From Arthrobacter silviterrae (GTDB taxonomy: Bacteria > Actinomycetota > Actinomycetes > Actinomycetales > Micrococcaceae), in the NCBI RefSeq assembly GCF_011045165.1, contig NZ_JAAKZI010000002.1, forward strand, positions 62,001-126,000: a DNA stretch of 64,000 nt, read 5' to 3'. The translations under genes and the position numbers were made by a program. The notes under the pieces were generated by a model, which saw only the letters and a program-made list of their open reading frames with translations, ran no database searches and was not told the origin of the DNA. This document shows, piece by piece, positions 59,831 to 64,000 of the stretch (its first letter is position 1; each line of letters starts with the position of its first letter).

Positions 59831-61729
59831 ATGCCTCCATTACGCTCACGCACAGTCACCCACGGCCGCAACATGGCGGGCGCCCGCGCCCTCATGATGG
59901 CCTCCGGCGTTGCCAAATCCGACATCGGCAAGCCCATTGTCGCCGTCGCCAACTCCTTCACCGAGTTCGTTCCCGGCCACACCCACCTGGCACCCGTGGG
60001 ACGGATCGTCTCCGAAGCCATCCACGAAGCCGGCGCCATCGCGCGCGAATTCAACACCATTGCCGTGGATGACGGCATCGCCATGGGCCACGACGGCATG
60101 CTCTACTCGCTGCCCTCGCGCGATTTGATCGCCGACTCCGTCGAGTACATGGTCAACGCCCACTGCGCCGACGTGCTGGTGTGCATCTCCAACTGCGACA
60201 AGATCACCCCCGGCATGCTCCTGGCCGCCCTGCGCCTGAACATCCCCACGGTGTTTGTCTCCGGCGGCCCCATGGAAGCCGGACGGGTCACGCTGACCGA
60301 CGGCTCCATCCGCTCGCTGGACCTGGTCAACGCCATTTCCGACGCCGTGGACTCCTCGATTTCCGACGCCGACATCGACCTCATCGAAGCCAACGCCTGC
60401 CCCACCTGCGGCTCCTGCTCCGGCATGTTCACTGCCAACTCCATGAACTGCCTGACCGAGGCGATCGGCCTGTCCCTGCCGGGCAACGGATCCCTCCTGG
60501 CAACCCACACCGCGCGCAAGGAGCTGTACCAGCGCGCCGGGGCAACCGCCGTCGAACTGGCCAAGCGCTACTACGAGGACGACGACGCTTCCGTGCTGCC
60601 GCGCGCGATCGCCAGCTTCGAGGCCTTCGACAATGCCATGGCCCTGGATATCGCCATGGGCGGCTCCACCAATACCATCCTGCACCTGCTCGCCGCAGCG
60701 CAGGAGGCCGGGCTGAAGTACGACCTCGACGACATCGACGCGAAGTCCCGCAAGGTGCCGTGCCTGGCCAAGGTGGCCCCGAACGTTGCAGGGAACAAGA
60801 CATACTACATGGAGGACGTGCACCGCGCCGGCGGCATTCCGGCCCTGCTGGGCGAGTTGAACCGCGGCGGACTGCTCCACACGAACGTCACCTCGGTGCA
60901 CACCCCCAACCTCCAGGACTGGCTCGACGACTGGGACATCCGCGGCGGCAAGGCAACCCCCGAAGCCCAGGCGCTGTGGACCGCGGCCCCCGGCGGCCAG
61001 CGCTCCTCCACGGCGTTCTCGCAGTCGGCCGAGTGGACATCGCTCGACACTGACGCCGCGGAAGGCTGCCTGCGCGATGTTGCGCACGCCTTCTCCAAGG
61101 ACGGCGGCCTGGCCGTGCTGCGCGGCAACATCGCGATCGACGGCGCCGTGGTCAAGACGGCCGGCGTGGACGAATCCATCTGGACGTTTGAGGGCCCGGC
61201 CGTGGTCTGCGAATCCCAGGACGAGGCCGTGGAGAAGATCCTCTCCCAGGTGGTCAAGGCCGGCGACGTGGTGGTGATCCGCTACGAAGGCCCGCGCGGC
61301 GGCCCCGGAATGCAGGAAATGCTCTACCCCACGTCCTTCCTGAAGGGCCTGAAACTGGGCAAGGTCTGCGCACTGATCACCGACGGGCGCTTCTCCGGCG
61401 GCACCTCAGGCCTCTCCATTGGCCACATTTCCCCCGAAGCCGCGGCCGGCGGCACCATCGCCCTCGTTGAGGACGGCGATCTGATCCGCATCGACATCCC
61501 CAACCGGTCCCTGGAGCTGGTGGTGGACCCGGTTGAACTCGATGAGCGCCGCGAACGCCTCGAGGCCACCACCGGCTACCGCCCGGCCACCCGCCAGCGC
61601 GTGGTTTCCGCTGCCCTGCGCGCCTATGCCTCCATGGCCACCAGCGCCGACAAGGGCGCCGTCCGGCACATCCCGGATGACGTGGTGCTGATGACGGCGC
61701 CCGCAACGCTGGCCGCCGCGGCGCGGTAA
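59831..61729 (+). CDS. ilvD: Dihydroxy-acid dehydratase
   Basis: A 632-residue iron-sulfur dehydratase, the third step of valine/isoleucine synthesis (2,3-dihydroxy-isovalerate to 2-oxoisovalerate). Cluster ligands are in [12 protein letters not shown] and [54 protein letters not shown] and the C-terminal [33 protein letters not shown] are intact. The length is slightly above the usual 560-620. ATG 59831 has no ribosome site, so translation may be leaderless. No ilvBNC genes lie next to it. Confidence 0.96.
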   Translation: MPPLRSRTVTHGRNMAGARALMMASGVAKSDIGKPIVAVANSFTEFVPGHTHLAPVGRIVSEAIHEAGAIAREFNTIAVDDGIAMGHDGMLYSLPSRDLIADSVEYMVNAHCADVLVCISNCDKITPGMLLAALRLNIPTVFVSGGPMEAGRVTLTDGSIRSLDLVNAISDAVDSSISDADIDLIEANACPTCGSCSGMFTANSMNCLTEAIGLSLPGNGSLLATHTARKELYQRAGATAVELAKRYYEDDDASVLPRAIASFEAFDNAMALDIAMGGSTNTILHLLAAAQEAGLKYDLDDIDAKSRKVPCLAKVAPNVAGNKTYYMEDVHRAGGIPALLGELNRGGLLHTNVTSVHTPNLQDWLDDWDIRGGKATPEAQALWTAAPGGQRSSTAFSQSAEWTSLDTDAAEGCLRDVAHAFSKDGGLAVLRGNIAIDGAVVKTAGVDESIWTFEGPAVVCESQDEAVEKILSQVVKAGDVVVIRYEGPRGGPGMQEMLYPTSFLKGLKLGKVCALITDGRFSGGTSGLSIGHISPEAAAGGTIALVEDGDLIRIDIPNRSLELVVDPVELDERRERLEATTGYRPATRQRVVSAALRAYASMATSADKGAVRHIPDDVVLMTAPATLAAAAR

Positions 61730-61777
61730 GCCGGAGACGCGGTCAGCCGGAGTTCCGGGCGGTCCGCACCCAGTGTG

Positions 61778-61818
61778 CAGCTCTGGTGGCCTGGCGATTC
61801 GCCGGGCCACCAGAGCTG
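61778..61818. terminator. Hairpin terminator between ilvD and the ABC-2 genes
   Basis: CAGCTCTGGTGGCC (61778-61791) pairs perfectly over 14 bp with GGCCACCAGAGCTG (61805-61818), with a 13-base loop. A short TATTGT follows. It lies between convergent genes and probably serves both. Confidence 0.85.
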
Positions 61819-61842
61819 TATTGTCGGCGGGGAGCCCGCCGC

Positions 61843-63051
61843 CTACGCGACGCGCGTGCCCTTGGCGAGCCTGCCCGCGGGTGTGCGCAGCGCCCGCCAG
61901 GCAAGTGCCAGCACGCCGGCCGTGAGCAGCAGTTGGAGTCCCAGGCCCAGCGGCCACAAGGGAGCCTGCGGGGAAAGGTACGACGCCGCCACCTTGCCGT
62001 TGGCGCACTGGTACGTTGCCTCGGGGCCGGCCTGGGCGGAGCGGGCTCCCTGGCTGATTGATTCGAACGCCCCCACGGCATACTGCTGTTGGGCGGCGCT
62101 GGTGCGGTCGGGGTACGGAATGGCGTCCGCCACCACCACGAAGGGATTCATGCCCAGCAGCCACGCCACCCGGTCTGTGCGTGGCGCCCTCTGGTCCTGC
62201 ATCGGTCCATAGCAGGCGAACTGGTCGTTCTGGTCCGTGATGTCCTGGGGCAGTTCCGGTTGGCCAGACGGCTGGGAGGGGTCCACCGTGCCGTCAGGCC
62301 CCGTCGCTACATAGCTGTTCTTGTAATACACCTGGTTCGCCTGCACGGTCCCGTCGGTGACCATCATGCCCAGTCCGAAGGCGATGAGCGTGCCAAACGT
62401 CAGCGCGGCCACCACCAGGTACGTGACGACAATGGAGAACAGCGGGCGGTTGGCCAGCGCTGAAACTCCCACGCCCAGGGCACACACCACACCGAGTTCG
62501 ATGGCCAGCATGAGCAGGGCAACGAGGATGTGGCCTGCCCCCAGTCCGCCCTGCAGAATGCCGAACACCAGGAACGGCACGCTCACCACCAAAAACGCCA
62601 GGGCGGCACACCACGACGCCAGGAATTTGCCCCACAGCAGCTGGCCCGGCCGCAAAAGGGTGACTTGCATGATGGCCAGCGTGCCGCCCGCCCGGTCCCC
62701 GCTGATCGCGTTGGCGGACAACGCCGGAGCCACCAGCAGCCCGAAAAGCAGCACGAAGGCCAGCACCGCCTCGAAGATGAGCGGACCGGGCCCGTTCGCC
62801 GCGGAGCCCGCCACGCCGCCAAAGTCCCCCTGGGCGGAGCTCTGGACTTTCCAGCTTGCCCACGTCAGCGCGGTGACCAGCCAGATCAGGCCAAACCAGA
62901 CCACCAGCATGATGTACCAGCCCCGGGCGCGCAGCCGCTGGCGCAATTCCATGCCCACCACAGCCCACACCCCGGCCGCGTAGGCACCCAGGCCCGACGG
63001 CCCCGCATCAGTCCGGGGCGCGGGGCCGGTTCCGTTCTCCATGATGGTCAT
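61843..63051 (-). CDS. ABC-2 type transporter permease
   Basis: A 402-residue membrane protein. After a cytoplasmic start, GMELRQRLRARGWYIMLVVWFGLIWLV opens six or so helices, and SANAISGDRAGGTLAIMQVTLLRPGQLLWGKFLASW is the ABC-2 cytoplasmic motif. A large external loop (about 230-350) holds QFACYGPMQDQ and QCANGKV with two cysteines. The gene overlaps its ATPase by 4 bp. It probably exports a lipid, peptide or drug; the substrate is unknown. Confidence 0.9.
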   Translation of the reverse strand: MTIMENGTGPAPRTDAGPSGLGAYAAGVWAVVGMELRQRLRARGWYIMLVVWFGLIWLVTALTWASWKVQSSAQGDFGGVAGSAANGPGPLIFEAVLAFVLLFGLLVAPALSANAISGDRAGGTLAIMQVTLLRPGQLLWGKFLASWCAALAFLVVSVPFLVFGILQGGLGAGHILVALLMLAIELGVVCALGVGVSALANRPLFSIVVTYLVVAALTFGTLIAFGLGMMVTDGTVQANQVYYKNSYVATGPDGTVDPSQPSGQPELPQDITDQNDQFACYGPMQDQRAPRTDRVAWLLGMNPFVVVADAIPYPDRTSAAQQQYAVGAFESISQGARSAQAGPEATYQCANGKVAASYLSPQAPLWPLGLGLQLLLTAGVLALAWRALRTPAGRLAKGTRVA

Positions 63052-63998
63052 CGCTGTTCCACATCCAATCCCAGGTAGCTCTCTTCCAGGGCGCCGGCCG
63101 CCGGGGCAAATGCGGTGACGGCAACCCCTGCCCGCACCAGGTCCGCCAACAGCTGCGCGCCCTGGGCTTCCGTGCCGAGGGCCACGGAGACGGAATCCCG
63201 GCGGCCCTTCCCCGCGTCAAAGGAAACGCCCAGGCGGGTCAATTCCGCGGCCAGGGCTGCCGGGTCAAGCGCTGAGATGGCATATCGGCGGCCCTGCGCG
63301 GCGGCCTGGCCAACTGTTTGGACCAGGACTGTGCGGCCGGCGTTGACAAAAACAGCCCTGTCGGCGATTTCATCCAGTTCCGCCAAGACATGGGAAGAGA
63401 CGACGACGGCCTTCCCGTCCGCCGCCAGCCCGCGCAGGATACGCCGCAGGGACACCCGCGAGCCCGGGTCCAGGCCCGACGCCGGTTCATCCAGCAGCAG
63501 CACGTCCGGATCGTGGATCAGTGCCCGGGCCAGGCTCAGGCGCTGCTGCTGCCCGCGGGAAAGGACGCGCGCCTTTTGCTCGGCCAGCTCAGCCAGGTTG
63601 ACCAGGTCCAGCAATTCGTCAACGCGGGCCGGCAGCCGGCCCTTGGGCATCCGGTAGAACTTGCCCATGACAGTGAGGATTTCGCGGGCAGTCAGGGACT
63701 CCCACACGCCCAAGGTGTCCGGCATCCAGCCTATTCGGGCCCGCGCGGCGGCCGGCTCCTTCATGGGGTCAATTCCCATGACGCGCACGGTGCCGCTGTC
63801 GGGGGCCAGCAGGGAGGCCAGCACCAGCAGCAGCGTGGTTTTCCCGGCGCCGTTGGGGCCAATCAGCGCGGTCACCTCACCGGCCGGTGCATGCAGCTCC
63901 ATGTTTGCCACCGCCTGGACAGCGCCAAAGCGCCGCGAAATGCCCACGGCGGCCAGCCCCGTGAATGGTTCTGTTTCTGCTTCCACCACTGCCCCCAA
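63048..63998 (-). CDS. ABC-2 transporter ATPase (start at or beyond window edge)
   Basis: A 316-residue ATPase. Walker A GPNGAGKTT, Q-loop region IGWMPDTLGVWESLT, signature LSRGQQQRLSLARALIHDP, Walker B LLLDEPASGLDP and switch VVSSHVLAELDEIADRAVF are complete; the C-terminal part is the usual substrate-side extension. The start is uncertain: TTG 63998 is the first in-frame candidate, GTG 63989 and 63986 are alternatives, and the gene may extend past the window edge. It pairs with the downstream permease. Confidence 0.9.
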   Translation of the reverse strand: MGAVVEAETEPFTGLAAVGISRRFGAVQAVANMELHAPAGEVTALIGPNGAGKTTLLLVLASLLAPDSGTVRVMGIDPMKEPAAARARIGWMPDTLGVWESLTAREILTVMGKFYRMPKGRLPARVDELLDLVNLAELAEQKARVLSRGQQQRLSLARALIHDPDVLLLDEPASGLDPGSRVSLRRILRGLAADGKAVVVSSHVLAELDEIADRAVFVNAGRTVLVQTVGQAAAQGRRYAISALDPAALAAELTRLGVSFDAGKGRRDSVSVALGTEAQGAQLLADLVRAGVAVTAFAPAAGALEESYLGLDVEQR

Positions 63999-64000
63999 AT

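Overview
The window is a 64 kb stretch of high-GC DNA from an actinobacterial chromosome. It most resembles Arthrobacter or a close relative in the Micrococcaceae. That placement is inferred from gene content (an RNase J, a LytR_C protein beside a small ParB-like protein, and the order tRNA-Ser, SRP RNA, dnaX, recR) and from frequent GTG starts and 4-bp ATGA gene overlaps. No species can be named from the sequence alone. About 60 protein genes, one tRNA and one SRP RNA are supported. No insertion sequence, prophage or CRISPR array was seen.

Layout, 1-16 kb: mostly catabolism and uptake. (i) The 5' part of an ACC deaminase gene with a divergent GntR regulator and a perfect 16-bp palindrome between them. 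(ii) A six-gene minus-strand operon: two Gfo/Idh/MocA oxidoreductases, a ThuA-type protein and a CUT1 sugar importer without its ATPase. A divergent LacI regulator faces it across two LacI-type palindromes. (iii) A MarR regulator with an F420-type NADP reductase homologue. (iv) An isoaspartyl peptidase, an RpiR regulator and a complete polar amino-acid ABC importer, ending in a 24-bp perfect terminator stem.

16-34 kb: an OsmC protein, an ABC-F ATPase, a DoxX-like membrane protein flanked by two copies of an intergenic palindrome, a UPF0158 protein and RNase J. Next is a minus-strand operon (binding protein, fused permease, ATPase, MFS transporter, CitA-like kinase, response regulator) whose leader carries TTGGT direct repeats and a hairpin. 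Then come a 566-residue heptad-repeat membrane protein, a 34-residue membrane microprotein, an M20 amidohydrolase, a second OsmC protein and a GlcD-type FAD oxidase.

34.7-42 kb: a complete Wadjet system, jetABCD, a known SMC-type anti-plasmid defence. The four genes overlap as one operon. It is bordered by a long inverted repeat upstream, and by a 23-bp tandem repeat and a fragment resembling a type I restriction HsdR subunit downstream.

42-54 kb: a FadR-type regulator divergent from a nitrilase-permease-nitrilase operon, an MFS transporter, kynureninase, and a HipBA-like pair whose HipA carries Asn where the catalytic Asp is expected. A TetR regulator, a LytR_C protein, a ParB-like small protein, a HAD hydrolase, glutathione peroxidase and tRNA-Ser(GGA) follow.

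54-64 kb: housekeeping. SRP RNA, dnaX with a very long Pro/Ala/Gln-rich tail, recR, an XRE/MmyB-type regulator, ilvD, and an ABC-2 export pair at the window edge.

The clearest system is Wadjet, which has already been described. The less explained items are the paired palindromes around the DoxX gene, the Asn-substituted HipA, the 34-residue microprotein, the repeat-rich leader of the kinase-linked transporter operon and the exact 66-bp repeat in the heptad-repeat gene.
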